Source: Cynocephalus volans (lineage: Eukaryota; Chordata; Mammalia; Dermoptera; Cynocephalidae). From it: a stretch of DNA of 64,000 nucleotides. The position numbers and the translations under genes were made by a program. The notes beneath the pieces were generated by a model. The model worked only from the letters and a program-made list of their open reading frames with translations. It was not told the origin of the DNA and searched no databases. The stretch covers positions 103,603,835-103,667,834 of the forward strand of contig NC_084469.1 in the NCBI RefSeq assembly GCF_027409185.1, read 5' to 3'. Positions within the stretch are counted from its first letter, which is position 1. Each line of letters starts with the position of its first letter. Below are positions 1-11,395 of the stretch, piece after piece.

Positions 1-115
1 CAGGGCCTTGTGGGTTACGGTGAGGAGTTCAGCTTTTACCCTGAGGACGAGGGAAGTCATGGAAGGTTCTGAGCCACCATGGGATGGTGTAAGGGGGCGT
101 TTAGCACAGAACCTG
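1..115 (-). mobile_element. L2 LINE fragment
   Basis: Reverse-complement L2 3' region (gggccttgtgggt, then ggaggttctgagc-like text), in a TSPAN16 intron. It resembles the better preserved L2 copies at 2490-2975 and 31080-31430. Confidence 0.6.
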
Positions 116-163
116 GAATATTGTGACTGCTCTAGATGGTAGCCATGGTGACCACGATTTCTA

Positions 164-281
164 TTATTATTATTTCTTTTTCTTTTTTCTTTTTGGCAGC
201 TGGGCACTATGGGGATCTGAACCGTTGACCTTGGTGTTATCAGCACCACGCTCTAACCAGCTGAGCTAACCGGCCAGCCCA
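164..281 (-). mobile_element. CYN-type tRNA-derived SINE, monomer
   Basis: Poly-T first, then the reversed tRNA-Ile-like body with its A/B-box region (ccttggtgttatcagcac) and head ending ctaaccggccagccc. It sits about 70 bp upstream of a TSPAN16 exon. Confidence 0.85.
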
Positions 282-350
282 ATTTCTATTATTTTTTATT
301 ATTTTATTATTTGAAAGGGAGTCTTCAAGTGTTTCTTCTCCTCTCTGCAG

Positions 351-3300
351 CTTAAGTGCTGTGGGGTGAATAACTACACAGATTTTTCTGGCTCTTCCTT
401 TGAAATGACGACCGGCCACTCCTACCCCAGGGGCTGCTGTAAATCCATCGGAACCGCAGCCTGTGATGGGCGCAACGTGTCCACCCATGTCATCTACCAA
501 GAGGTAACCTGAGATTTTGTTGTGTGTCACCTCAACAGAACCCAAGGACTGGTGACTTTTGTAAAAATTTCTTATTTGTGGGAAGTCCGGCAAAGGTGGC
601 TGGGGAAGAAAGCAATTAACTCTAAAAAAGTGTTCAGCTCATTTTGACAACACAGTCTTGGGGAGTTAGGGCTACCCTTCCCATTTCAAAGATGGGGAAA
701 CTGAGACTCAGGGATGAGATGTGACTGGTTCAAGGTCTCTTGGCTTTGGCAGAGTTGGGATTTAAATCCACATTGGCCTGAGTCCTTTACCTGGGCCACG
801 CTGCTTGCTCTCAGGCACCTTAAACTGCAGCAATAATGATTAAAAGGGATAATCCTAATAAGACTGCCAGCCAGGTGACCAAGCTTTCACATTGTGAGTT
901 TTATCACGTCACACCCCTCGAGGTGGGGATGACTCTTCTCTTGTTTTGCAGATGAGGAAACTGAGGCACAGAGAGGTTTCCCATGGCCAGGGAGTGGTGG
1001 AGATGGGTTTCAAGCCCCACCTCCAGCTTCCTCTTAACTGATCTCTGAGGAAATAATATGAATCATTCATTTATTGGCACTGAATGGCTTCTGCTGGGAG
1101 CCAGTCCCTGTGGAGAATCAGCCAGGCCAAGTCCCAAGCCGGGGCCTCAGAGACAGACATGGGCCACACACTGGCCCACTGGACCCTGCACAACCTGCCT
1201 GTCACCTCCTGACATCCTGTCCCCCTTGCTCACTCCACTCCAGCCACACTGGCCTCCTTACTACTGCTCAAAAAGACCAGCCCCATGCCAGCCTCAGGGC
1301 CATTGCACAGGCTGTTTCCTCTGCTTGGAACAATCTTCCCCCAAATGTCTTCCTAACTCACTCTTTCAAGTCTGTGCTCAAATGTCACTTCCTCGGTGAG
1401 TCTGTTCCTGACTCCTGTCTGTAAAAGTATCCCCCATCCTGACTGTCACACTCCATCTTTGTACCCTGCAGTGGCTTTGCAGCATCTATTGCCACCGGAC
1501 AGCGTGATCTCTCAGCTTGTTATCAACTGTCTTCCCCACTCAAATAGCACGAGGGCATGAATTTATGTGTTTTATACTGCCTGGCACACAATAAGCACTT
1601 AATAAATACCTGTTATGTGAAGGGGGCACTGAACAGTGACAACAGCAAGCTCATGGCAGCCCAAACTTCCAGAAGCAAGACATGCCAGTGGCCTAGAATG
1701 AGAGGCAGCCCAGTGACCACAGGAAGAAGGGTGACAGACCCACCGCCTGCAGGTGGCTGCCCTGCCCACCCACTTCATCTGGTCTCCTGATCTCTCTGAG
1801 CCTCGGTTCTTTCCCCTATAAAATGAAGAAAAGCATAGTATCCACCTTATGGGGTTGTAGTGAGAAATGAGTGAGCAAATACAGTAAAGGGCTGAGAAGC
1901 TGCTGAACACATGTCGGCCCTTCTGTTCATATGTAAAGAGCACTCGGAAATAACTAGCACTTACTGAACGCTGGCTATGGGTCAGGCCACTGCCATGTAC
2001 TTTGTGTAGATTCTTTTAATTTTCACAAAAATCTTGTGAGGCAGATCCAGTGGGTCCCCTTTCTAGATGAGCAATCCAAGGTACAGAGTGGTATAGTGAC
2101 TTCTCCAAGGCCACACAACTAGTAGTAACCCAGGATGTCTGGCCACACTTGAACATCAGCACAGCTGGGTAGAGAGGAGTGAGTGGTACGCTATGGTGGG
2201 GGGTTGGGTTGGGATGGGGGGCCAGAAAAGATGCTGGCATGGGAGCCACACCCTTGTGGCTTCGTTCCCTTCTCTTCTCTGAATCAGAATGGAGTCTGGG
2301 TGGCCCGAAGTGTGGGGGTTGATTGGGACTAGGATTCCATGAGCCCCTAACCAGCTCCTGCTTGCTTTGATATTTGTGTTCTCAGGGCTGTTTCCCCAAG
2401 CTCCTGAAAATAACCAAGACTCAGAGCTTCACCCTGAGTGGGGGCTCGCTGGGGGCAGCAATAATGCAGGTAAGACCCAGCCTCTCTGGGACACATCAAG
2501 CTTATTTATTAAGCACCTACTGTGTGCCTAACATTCTTCTGGGCACCAGGGACACAGAAGTGAACCAAAGACAAAAATCCCTGCCATGGTGAAGCTGACG
2601 TTCTAGTGGGGGAGACAGATAATAATTTCAGGTACAGATACTTGCTGGGAAGGAAGTAAAACAGGGTGAGAGGAGAGGGGAGGGAATCAGGAAGGACCTC
2701 GCTAAGTAGGTGACATTTGACCAGCCACCTGAGGAGGTGAGAGAAAGCCTTGTGAGTATGGGGAAGGCATAGGGAACTGCTGGTGCAAAGGTCCTGAGGC
2801 AGGGATAAGCTTGACTTATTCAAGGACTAGCAGGGAAGCCCCTGTGGCTGGAGCAGAGTGAGCAAGAAGGCAGGTGACAGTGGGGCATTGATGGGGGCAG
2901 ACTGTTCAGGGCCTTGTGGGCCACAGGGAGGGGTCTGGCTTTATTCTGAGTATGATGGGAAGCCTTTAGAAGCTTTTTTTTTTTTTTTAAACTTTTTCTT
3001 TATGCATTTTTGGATTGTTTTGCTTTTTTTTTTTTTTTTTTTTGTGACTGGTAAGGGGATCGCAACCCTTGGCTTGGTGTCGTCCGCACCGCGCTCAGCC
3101 AGTGAGCACACCAGCCATCCCTATATAGGATCCGAACCCGTTGCGCTCCCAGCACTGCACTCTCCCAAGTGAGCCACCGGGTCGGCCCTAGAAGCATTTT
3201 AACATTCTTTTTTTTACCCCACAAACTTTATTGAGGACCTACGGTGTGTCAGTCACTTTTTTGTAGGCACTGGGGATACAGCCATGAACTAAACATACAG

Positions 3301-6300
3301 AAATCCCTGCCCTGATGGAGCCGACGTTCTAATCAGCAGGACACACAAAAAACATGATTTTGTTAAATTGGGAAATATGTGATAGTGATAAGTGTTAAAG
3401 CGTCCTGGGAAGAGGACAGGGAGGTCAGTTTTAGGAGGGAGGTCTCTTCAACAGTTCACTTAGAAAGGGGGGAAGGCATGAGGGTGTTGGGGGTCTCTGC
3501 CCTGATTCAAGAGAGAAACAGAACTGCTGCACTCCAGGGATATGCCCTCTCCACTCAGCTAATGAACCTGACCTTCACTTAGCTGGTAGAGGGCCTGAGT
3601 GGGCAAGAGCTGGGGATCGGGACTCCAGTCCTGGTTATGTCATTCATCAGATCTCTAAGGATGGCTCAGGACCTCTGCCTTCCTGATTTGGAAAATGAGC
3701 TTCCAGTGGTTTGTTGTGAGGCATAGAGGAGGTGAAGTATGTCAGAGGCTTTGCACCGTGTCCTGCCCACAGCAAGTATGAACTGATTCTGGGAAGCTGT
3801 TTCATCAGCTTTAGAGAAGGAGACACAAGGAGGCAGTGGCTGAAAAGTGATGAGTCACCATTCATCACTAGAGAGGCTTGAAGACTATTATGGGAATGCT
3901 ATGTACAAAAGCTATCTTATTTTCAAACACTGTCCAAAGAAAAGATTGTTGCCAAGGAGAGTCCAGCCCAGGCAGGACCCAGGGAGAAGGAACTAACCAA
4001 AAAAACAGTGCAGTAAATGAAAGCTCTTTTCAATTACACTGGCCCTGATTTTTACAGCATCCAGACTTGTAAAAATAGAATAAATTGTGGAATATTCTTA
4101 AAGCAAATGTACTTCACAGGGCCTGGTTTTCCAAAGCCTTGCAGTTTCAAATATTGACCTTGCAGAGGACTGGAAATTTTCCTCAGGCTATAAAGTCTCT
4201 GGTGTAAGATAAAGATTTGTGGCACAGCAAGGTTGCTGGTTCAAGGACAGACTAGTTACTGATTGTTATGTAAAGATACTGGAAAATTTCTGTAGGAGAA
4301 GGAATGTTTGCTAAGATCAAGCTTTTGTTGGTGGATCACTTAATTGTCTAATGGAATGTCATCTGACTTGTTTCACTGAAAGTTACCAGCGTATATTGTT
4401 AAACTATAATCCCACCTATGTTCTCTTCCTGTAACTTCCTGGTCTGGAAAATAAATGCAGGAAGAGAACCCCAATTCGGGGTTAATTTCCCAAGGAAGGG
4501 ATGGCTCTCGCTTGAGGGTTCCGTGAGATTAACCACTTCGGGGTCTCTCACTGCTCAGAAGAGATGCGCTTTGAGTAATCCTTTGCATCTCTGTCACCCA
4601 GGGGAAGAGGGGTGACAAATCCGTGGGGGGCAAAGCAACAATGAATTATGGGTGTCATGTGCAGAATGGATGAAGCAATAAGTATTGGTAATTGGTTATT
4701 GCCCAACATTTAAAAAAAAAAGGTTTCCCTTTTGAAAAAGAAAACCCCTTATGTCAACCACTAAGCTAACCAAACAGAGAATTCAGTGGCCACATACAAT
4801 GAAGAATACAGACTTTACAGATTTGGTCCCCAAAAGTCACTAAACAAACAGTAGCAACAACAGCAACACCACCACCAAACAGCAACAGAGAAAACCTTAG
4901 GGGAAGGGAAAATCTGATTTCCAGATTTGCCACATTATAGTATTTTTTAAAATTTTATTTATTATTATTATTTTACATTCTAAGATGTTGTTAAGCAGTG
5001 GGAGGGGGAGAAGGATGGGCGCAGAAGAACGGAGGTAGGAGTGGAGGGTGGGGCTGGCCTGGTCGCAGATGGGGGGGCGTGGGTGAGGCCATCACCCACC
5101 ACCCTCAGCTTGGGAGCCCAGGGGGCTTCCAGCAGTGGTGCAGTCCTCACCAGGCCGGACACATAGTATTTAAATGTTTAGTTTTCAACAAAAAATTTCA
5201 AGACATACAAAGAAATAGGAAAATGTGACCTATACACGGAAGAAAAGCAAACCACAGAAACTGTCCCTGAGGAAGCCCAGATGTTAGATTTAGTAGACAA
5301 ATATTTTAAATCAGCTATTATAAATATGTACAAAAGGGCTGGCCCGTGGCTCAGTCAGGAGAGTGCGGTGCTGATAACAACAAGGCTACAGGTTCACATC
5401 CCTATATAGGGATGGCCGGTTGTTCACTTTGGAGAGCGTGGTGGTGACAACACCAAGTCAAGGGTTGAGATCCCCTTACCAGTCATCTTTAAAAAAAAAA
5501 AAAAAAAATAAATAAATAAATAAATAAATAAATATGTACAAAGACCAAAAGGGAACTGTGTCTGAAGGACTTGGGAGAGTGTGGTGCTGGTAATGCCAAG
5601 GTCATGAGTTCAGATCCCTGTACTGGCCAGCCCTCCCTTCGCGCCCTCTGAGAAAAAACTAAAGGAAAGTATGAGAATGATGTCTCATGAGGTAAAGAAG
5701 ATGAGGATAAAGAGGATTAAAAAATAATCAAACATAAATTCTGGCATTAAAATGTACAATAATTGAAATGAAAATTTCACTAGAAGGGTCCAGCAACAAA
5801 TTTAAGCTGGCAGAAGAATCAGTGAACCTGAAGATGGGTCAATGGAGATTATCCAGTCTGAGGAACAAAAAGAAAAAGAGTTAAGAAAACTGTACAGAGC
5901 CTCAGAGACCTATGGGGCACCATCAAGCATACCAGCATATGTATATAGTAGGGATTCCAGAAGGGGAAGAGAAAAAGAAAAAGGCAGAAAGAACATTTGA
6001 AGGAATAATGGCCCTAAATTCCCCAAATTTGATGAAAAACGTGAATCTACACATCCAGGAAGCTGAATAAACTCCAAGTAGAATAAATGTAAAAGGATCC
6101 ACACCTAGACATAGCATAATCAAACTATCAAAAGAAAAACGCACAGATTTTTTTTTTTTTTTTTCTGGCAGCTGGCCGGTATGAGGATCTGAACCCTTGA
6201 CCGTGGTGTCACAAGGCTGTGCTGTAACCAACCAAGCTGACTAGCCAGCCACAAGGCAGGGACTCTTGAAAGCATCAAGACAGAAGCAACGCATCATCTA

Positions 6301-9300
6301 CAAGTTATGCTCAATAAAATAAACAAATCATTTCTCATCAGAAACCAAGGAGGCCAAAAGCAGTGGGATGACGTATTCAAATGCTGAAAGAAAGACATCT
6401 GTCAACTAAGAATTCTATATCCAGCAAAACTACCCTTCACAAGTGAAGGAGAAATTAAGACATTTCCAGATTGAAAAAAAAAAACAAAAACAAGAGAAGT
6501 AATTACTAGCTAGCAGATCTGCCCCCACCAAAAATACTAAAGGGTATCCTTCAGGCTGAAATGAAGGACAGAAGACATTAACTTTATTTACTTATTTATT
6601 TTACAAACACTTTATGGATAAGGAAGAAGATTAAATGCTCTTATCAAATGACAGAGCTTGGAAGTTTGGATTAAAAAACCATGGTGATTCCACATTGTAT
6701 TGGCATTTAAAAAAAACTGTGATCAAACTAGATGCAGTCTATGAGAAACATACTTTAGATTCAAAGACACAAATGTACCGAGAGTAAAAGGATGGGAAGA
6801 GGGAGCTAAAGTAGCTATGCTAATATCAGACAAAAATTCTTACTAGAGACAAAAAAGGACATTTTATAATGATGAGTGTAAATTCATTAGGAAGTCATAA
6901 TAATTATAAACATATAATATATACATATAAATGTAAAATATAAATGAATATAACACAAAAATATAAACATATGTGCACCTAAAACCAGAGCTCCAGAATA
7001 AATGAAGCAAAAACTGATGGAATTAAAGGGAGAATAGACAATTCAACAATAATAGTCGGAAACTTTAATATCCCGCTTTCAATAGAATAGAACAACTATG
7101 TAGATCAACAAGGAAACAAGATATAAACGCACTCTAACCTGACTAGACCTAACAGACATCTATAAAACATTCCACCCAACAACAGCAGAACACACATTCT
7201 TCTCAAGTGCACATGGATCATTCTTCAGAATAGATCATATGTTAGGTCATAAAACAAGCCTCAAAAAATTAAAAGGATTAAAATAATATAAAATATGTTC
7301 TTGGACCACAATGGAATGAAGTTTGAAATCAATAACATGAAATTATTTGGGAAACTTACAAAAATGTGAAAATTAGACAACATACTGCTACCTAACCAAT
7401 GTGTAAAAGAAGAAATCACAAGGGAAACTAGAAAATTTTGACATGAATGAAAATGAAAATGCATCATACCAAAACTTATAACATGCAGCTAAAGCAGTGC
7501 TTAGAGGGAAACATATAGCTGTAAATGCCTGCATTTAAAAAAAGAAGAAGGGCCGGCCTGTGGCTCACTCGGGGGAGTGTGGTGCTGATAACACCAAGGC
7601 CACGGATTTGGATCCCTATATACGGATGGCCGGTTAGCTCACTGGAGAACGTGGTGATGATAACACCAAGTCAAGGGTTGGGATCCCCTTACCAGTCATC
7701 TTTTAGGAAAAAAAAGAAAAAAAAAAAAAGGACATTAATGAAAAATCCACAGCCTAACATCATCCTTAATTGTAAAAGACTGTGTGCTTTCCCCCTAAAG
7801 TCAGGAACAATACAAGGATGTCTACTCTTGCCACTTCTATTCAGCAGTGTATTGGAGGTGCTAGCTAGAGCAATTAGGCCAGAAAAAGAAATAAAAGGCA
7901 TCCAGATTAGAAAGGAAGTAGGAAAACTGTCTCTATTGACAGATGACATGATCTTTTATATAGGAAATCCTAAGGAATACACACACACACGCACACACAC
8001 AATTAGTACAAATTCAGAAAGGATGCAGGATTTAAGAGCAATATACAAAAATCAAGGAATCAAGGGATGGCCTGTTAGCTCAGTTGGTTAGAGTACAGTG
8101 TTGGTAAACCAAGGTGAAGGATTCAGGTTCCCCTACTGGCCAGCCACCAAAACAAACAAACAAACAAACAAACAAACAAACAAAAAAAACCCAAAAAAAC
8201 CTCACCACCAACAAAAATCAGTCGTATTTCTATACACTAACAATGAACACTACAGAAATGAAGAAAACAGTTCCATTTACAATAGCATCTAAAAGAAAAA
8301 AAAATTTTTAGAATAAATTTAACAAAACAGGTGCAAAACTTGTGCACTGAAAACTGCAAAACTCTGTTGAAAGAAATTAAAGAAGATCTAAATAAATGGA
8401 GAGACATCCCATGGTCATGGCTTGGAAGACATATTAAGATGGCAATAGTGACCAAACTGACGTACAGATTCAATGTAATCTCTATAAAAATCCCAGGTGG
8501 CTTTTTGTGCAGAAATTGACATGCAGATCCCAAATTTATACGAAAATGCAAGGGACCCGGAATAGCAAAATCAATCTTGAAAAAGAACAAAGTTGGAGGA
8601 CTCACATTTCCAATTTCAAAACTTACTACAAAGCTACAGTAATGAAGACAGTATGGTACTGGTATAAGGATACACATATTGATCAACGAGATAGAATTAA
8701 TGTCTGGAAATAAACCGTTATACTTACGGTCAATTGATTTTTGACAAAGATGCTAAGATAATTCAAAGGGAAGAGAGTAGTCTTTTCAACAAATGGTGCT
8801 GGAATAACTGGATACTCATTTGCAAAAGAATGAAGTTGGACTCCTACCTTACATCATATTAGAAAATGAACTTAAAATGGATCCGAAACCAAATGTATGA
8901 ACTAAAACTATAAAACTCCTCGAAGAAAAAGGAGGAGTAAATCTTAGTGACCTTGGATTAGGTGATGGTTTCCTATAAATGACATCAAAGAACAAACGAC
9001 GATACAAAAAATAGATAAATGGACTTCATTAAAATGAAAAACTTTTGTGTTTCAAGGGATACCAGGAAGGAAAGATAATTCATGGCACGGGAAAAATTAT
9101 TTGCCCATCAGATAACTATGAAGGACTTGTATCCGGACTATATAAAGAATTCTTACATCTCAATAAAAAGACAAACTGTATGCTATGTGAATATCTTAAT
9201 AGTTATTATTTAAAAAAAATTCTCCATGTCTTTGAGTCTCCAGGAAGTTTTTCTCATGTGCTTCCCCCATATTGACTATCAACAAAGACGTGGTGTCTCT

Positions 9301-9806
9301 TTTGCACATCTCCAGCTCCCAGAGGGTCCTTTGGGGCCTCCTTTGCTGAGGCACGAGCAGGGGTCAGTGAAATGACAGATCTGAGGCACCGAGCAACGTG
9401 GGGAGCTTTTACTTCTCTCAGGCCTGAAGGATCTAGGAAGGGGGAGTGAAGAGGGAAAGAGCCAAGAAAGAGGGGCCATCTGCCTACAGCCATGTTCACG
9501 GGGTACTCAAGAGGGAGTGGGGAGGAAATACCCCGACCTTTCCTCCTCCTGCCCGCCCATCTCCTCCCGCTGCTTCCATTTGGCCAAACCTACCCGGAAG
9601 TCGGCGCAGGTGGTTCTGGGAATTGTAGTCCGCAGGTCCCGGGGGCGAGCCCTAGAGGACAGGGAGGATCTGGATACCCCCCACCCCGTAACTCTGGTTT
9701 GATTCTGGTTTGGAGGTCTCTAGCATTGTTTCAATGTTTCTTTCTTCTCCCGTTTCAGCTGCCGGGAATTCTTGCCACCTTGCTGCTGTTCGTCAAGCTG
9801 GGCTGA
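351..9806 (+). CDS. TSPAN16: Tetraspanin TSPAN16, C-terminal three exons (5' part outside window)
   Basis: Four-helix plasma-membrane tetraspanin; its partners are poorly known. Exons are 351-503 (51 codons), 2386-2469 (28 codons) and 9759-9806 (15 codons plus TGA), all phase 0 with AG/GT borders. The first opens the large extracellular loop with the family CCG motif (LKCCGVNNY), then GCCKS and AACDG cysteines and two N-glycosylation sequons (NYT, NVS). The second holds a further loop cysteine (GCF) and starts helix 4 (SLGAAIMQ). The third completes that helix and the short tail ([15 protein letters not shown]). The residues match human TSPAN16 as I recall it almost exactly. All three exons are open and look functional. 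The last intron is 7.3 kb and mostly L1 plus SINEs. Earlier exons lie left of the window. Confidence 0.93.
640..1030. mobile_element. Two MIR fragments
   Basis: Two old MIR cores in a row (gatggggaaactgagactca near 692; gatgaggaaactgaggcaca near 951) with the usual flanking text (tttaaatccacattggcctg). Intronic in TSPAN16. Confidence 0.7.
1140..1615 (+). mobile_element. L2 LINE 3' end
   Basis: Forward L2 3' end: ccagccacactggcctcctt, then ctgtgctcaaatgtcacttc, ending in cctggcacacaataagcact. It is the reverse complement of the L2 text at 2490-2975. Confidence 0.75.
1780..2150 (+). mobile_element. Two MIR fragments
   Basis: MIR-like text at 1785-1905 (tctctgagcctcggttc) and 1945-2150 (tcttgtgaggcagatc, ccaaggccacacaactagta). 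Confidence 0.65.
2490..2975 (-). mobile_element. L2 LINE 3' end
   Basis: Reversed L2: ttattaagcacctactgtgt, cctgccatggtgaagctgac, ggtgcaaaggtcctgaggca, ttattctgagtatgatggga. Begins just after the TSPAN16 exon at 2386-2469. Confidence 0.75.
2976..3190 (-). mobile_element. CYN-type SINE, dimer
   Basis: Reversed head-to-tail dimer: poly-T, first tRNA-like unit, linker catccctatataggatcc, then a second unit ending gagccaccgggtcggccc. The text tagaagc occurs on both sides (about 2969 and 3189), a likely target-site duplication. Confidence 0.8.
3205..3500 (-). mobile_element. L2 LINE fragment
   Basis: Reversed L2 terminus (ctttattgaggacctacggt, ctggggatacagccatgaac). Possibly the same L2 as 2490-2975 or a second one. 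Confidence 0.6.
3879..4616 (+). mobile_element. Possible solo LTR fossil (class I-like)
   Basis: About 740 bp bounded by TG and CA, with an AATAAA in the right half (about 4450) followed by a run typical of an R/U5 segment. No internal region is seen next to it. Family not assigned; old. Confidence 0.4.
4617..4780. other. Unassigned intronic sequence
   Basis: I see no gene or recognisable repeat here. Confidence 0.5.
4945..5160. other. Unassigned G-rich insert in L1
   Basis: A TTATT-rich lead, then a purine/G-rich stretch (gtgggagggggagaaggatg), then a GC-rich end (cctcaccaggccggac). It breaks the L1 between recognisable L1 texts. Looks like a T-headed, reverse-oriented retroinsertion, but I do not recognise the family. 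Confidence 0.4.
5336..5530 (+). mobile_element. CYN-type SINE, dimer
   Basis: Forward dimer (gggctggcccgtggctcagt, linker ccctatatagggatggccgg, second unit, A/T-rich tail aataaataaa). The flanking text aaatatgtacaaa is repeated on both sides, so the insertion split the L1 with a target duplication. Confidence 0.85.
5562..5643 (+). mobile_element. CYN-type SINE, partial
   Basis: 5'-truncated unit (acttgggagagtgtggtgct to tactggccagccc) inside the L1. Confidence 0.7.
6146..6252 (-). mobile_element. CYN-type SINE, monomer
   Basis: Poly-T followed by the reversed tRNA-like body (gaggatctgaacccttgacc) ending tgactagccagcc. Inserted in L1. Confidence 0.85.
7547..7735 (+). mobile_element. CYN-type SINE, dimer
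   Basis: Forward dimer (gggccggcctgtggctcact ... ccctatatacggatggccgg ... ccttaccagtcatctttt plus A-tail). It lies exactly at the junction where the L1 lacks about 1 kb. Confidence 0.85.
7980..8001 (+). repeat. Short (CA)n microsatellite
   Basis: Alternating CA run inside the L1. Confidence 0.8.
8064..8195 (+). mobile_element. CYN-type SINE, monomer
   Basis: Forward monomer (ggcctgttagctcagttggt) with a (CAAA)n tail, inside L1 ORF2. Confidence 0.85.
9226..9590. other. Unassigned intronic sequence
   Basis: No gene or repeat recognised between the L1 3' end and the promoter-like block near 9.6 kb. Confidence 0.5.
9590..9650. promoter_or_regulatory. Promoter-like motif cluster (ETS core plus ZNF143/THAP11-type element)
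   Basis: An ETS-type core CCGGAAG at 9594-9600 and gggaattgtagt at 9618-9629, whose reverse complement ACTACAATTCCC is the ZNF143/THAP11-associated promoter element. The surrounding 80 bp are GC-rich with several CpGs. It lies about 130 bp upstream of the last TSPAN16 exon, so it could drive an internal or separate transcript. Function is inferred from motifs only. Confidence 0.45.
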
Positions 9807-9913
9807 CGCGCAGATCTGCAGAGGACAGGACACCTGGGCCCACCTGGCTGCTGGAGCTGTGGTCTCATTTTTATTTCTCTGTGGCACTCACTGCTTTTGG
9901 AGGGGAGATTGAT

Positions 9914-9919
9914 AATAAA
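9914..9919 (+). terminator. TSPAN16 polyadenylation signal
   Basis: AATAAA 108 nt after the TSPAN16 stop codon, so the 3' UTR is about 130 nt. Confidence 0.7.
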
Positions 9920-10044
9920 AGATTCAGGACACCCTTGTCCATTCTGACTTCTTTCTTCTTAGTTTTAGTTTTCATACTGGTTAGCAATGATTTTAGCTCG
10001 AAATACTTTAATGGGATAGTGTGTCTTTTGTCATACAACTTTCC

Positions 10045-10760
10045 TATTTGTAATTACTTGGCGAAAAATCTGGAACGTTCATAAAAGCCAAGAGAATCCG
10101 TCCAAAGAAACCCCCATATACCCATCACCTGGATTCGACAACACCAAGATTTTGACATATTTGTTTTATCTATCCCCTCTTTACCTTGATGAAGTTTTAC
10201 TATTATTATTAATTTCTTTGTTTGTTTTTGGTTTTGGTGGCTGGCCAGTGCGGCCATCTAAACCGTGACCTTGGTGTTTATAAGGCTCACTCTAAACAAC
10301 TGAGCTAACTGACCAGCCATTACTATTCTTTTTAATTGACAAATCATAATTGTATATATTTGTGGGGTACAATGTGATGTTTTCTATATGTAGACCATAT
10401 GGAATGATTAAATCAAGCTCATTAGCATATCCATCACCTCATTTTTTTGTGTTGAGATATTTTGATAAAGTATTTTGAAACGAATCCCAGTCAATGTCAT
10501 TTCCCCCTTCACACTTGAGTACACATCTTTAAAAATATATTTGTTTGTGTTCACAACCATAACGCCATTACCACACGTAAGACAATTAACAGCCATTACT
10601 TGGCATCGTCTAATACCTAAGCCATCATCAAATTTTCCCAGTTAGCCCAAAATTTCTTTTTACATTTGGTTCCTCTGAATCAGAGAAAAGGTTTCTCTGA
10701 ATCCAGACAAGGTCCACACATCACCTTTGATTGTTATGTCTCTCAAATACCTTTTGATAT
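10045..10760 (-). mobile_element. L1 LINE 3' UTR remnants
   Basis: Reversed old L1 3'-UTR text (tatatttgtggggtacaatg near 10355; attagcatatccatcacctc near 10421), interrupted by a SINE at 10205-10318. Confidence 0.6.
10205..10318 (-). mobile_element. CYN-type SINE, monomer
   Basis: Reversed monomer (T-rich tail, ggtggctggccag, ending gctaactgaccagcc). Confidence 0.8.
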
Positions 10761-10762
10761 AG

Positions 10763-10949
10763 TCCAGTAGTTCTCAAATTGAAGCATGCATGAGAATCTT
10801 CTGGATGGCTTGTTAAAACCTAGGTATCTAGGCCCCACCTACAGAGCTTCTGACTCAGATCTGGAGTGGGACCCAGGAATCTGCATTCCTAACGAGTTCC
10901 AAGCAGTGCTGATGCTGCTGGTCTGGGGAACACACTTTGAGAACCATTG
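10763..10949 (+). mobile_element. MER5A (hAT-Charlie non-autonomous DNA transposon)
   Basis: Near full-length element with inverted ends (cagtagttctcaaattgaag and actttgagaaccattga) and the diagnostic middle (gctgatgctgctggtctggg). Confidence 0.85.
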
Positions 10950-11189
10950 ATCTAGGCTCCTCCTCCTCTTTCATTCCTCCTTCCTTTGACTTGTTGCAGA
11001 AAGAGTGTGAAATGCTGAAGGAATGCCATGCTGTCAGGTTAGGGCCATAGGTAATTGTCTTGCTAAGTGACCACGCCAATTGTCTGGTTAGGCAATTCAT
11101 AACTAAAACCAAAATGTTTCATTATTTTAGTTGTACCAAGTTTCCATTTATATTGTCAGGGCTAGGGCTCAGACCCTTCAAACCCATTG

Positions 11190-11255
11190 TACAGACTGGG
11201 TCACCAGACCCCTTCACATGCCAGGCTGGGTCACCAGACCTTTCACATGCAGGTC
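11190..11255 (+). repeat. Short tandem duplication
   Basis: The text gggtcaccagacc followed by ttcacatgc occurs twice, about 30 bp apart, just upstream of the CAG repeat. Confidence 0.75.
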
Positions 11256-11315
11256 CATGCTAGGTAATTGGGAAAGATCCCAGGAGCCATTGGCAGATGA
11301 CAGGAGCTCAGTTCT

Positions 11316-11395
<80 letters not shown>

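Larger units (their letters stand above)
4780..9225 (+). mobile_element. Old L1 LINE (L1ME/L1MA-like), decayed
   Basis: Forward L1 in the last TSPAN16 intron. The ORF1-side region is at about 4800-6600 (aaactgtccctgaggaagcc near 5260; gtcaactaagaattctatat near 6400). ORF2 endonuclease text is at about 6700-7500 (gctatgctaatatcagacaa; cattcttctcaagtgcacat). The distal ORF2 part is at 7735-9190 (gcagtgtattggaggtgcta; tcaacaaatggtgctggaat). Many stops and shifts; no intact ORF. Roughly 1 kb of the reverse-transcriptase core is missing at the SINE insertion near 7550. Five SINEs and one unassigned G-rich block interrupt it. Confidence 0.85.

Noticed and set aside
7525-8091. 188-codon forward frame
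   Set aside because: Runs through a SINE dimer and L1 remnant; a chimera of repeats, not a host gene.
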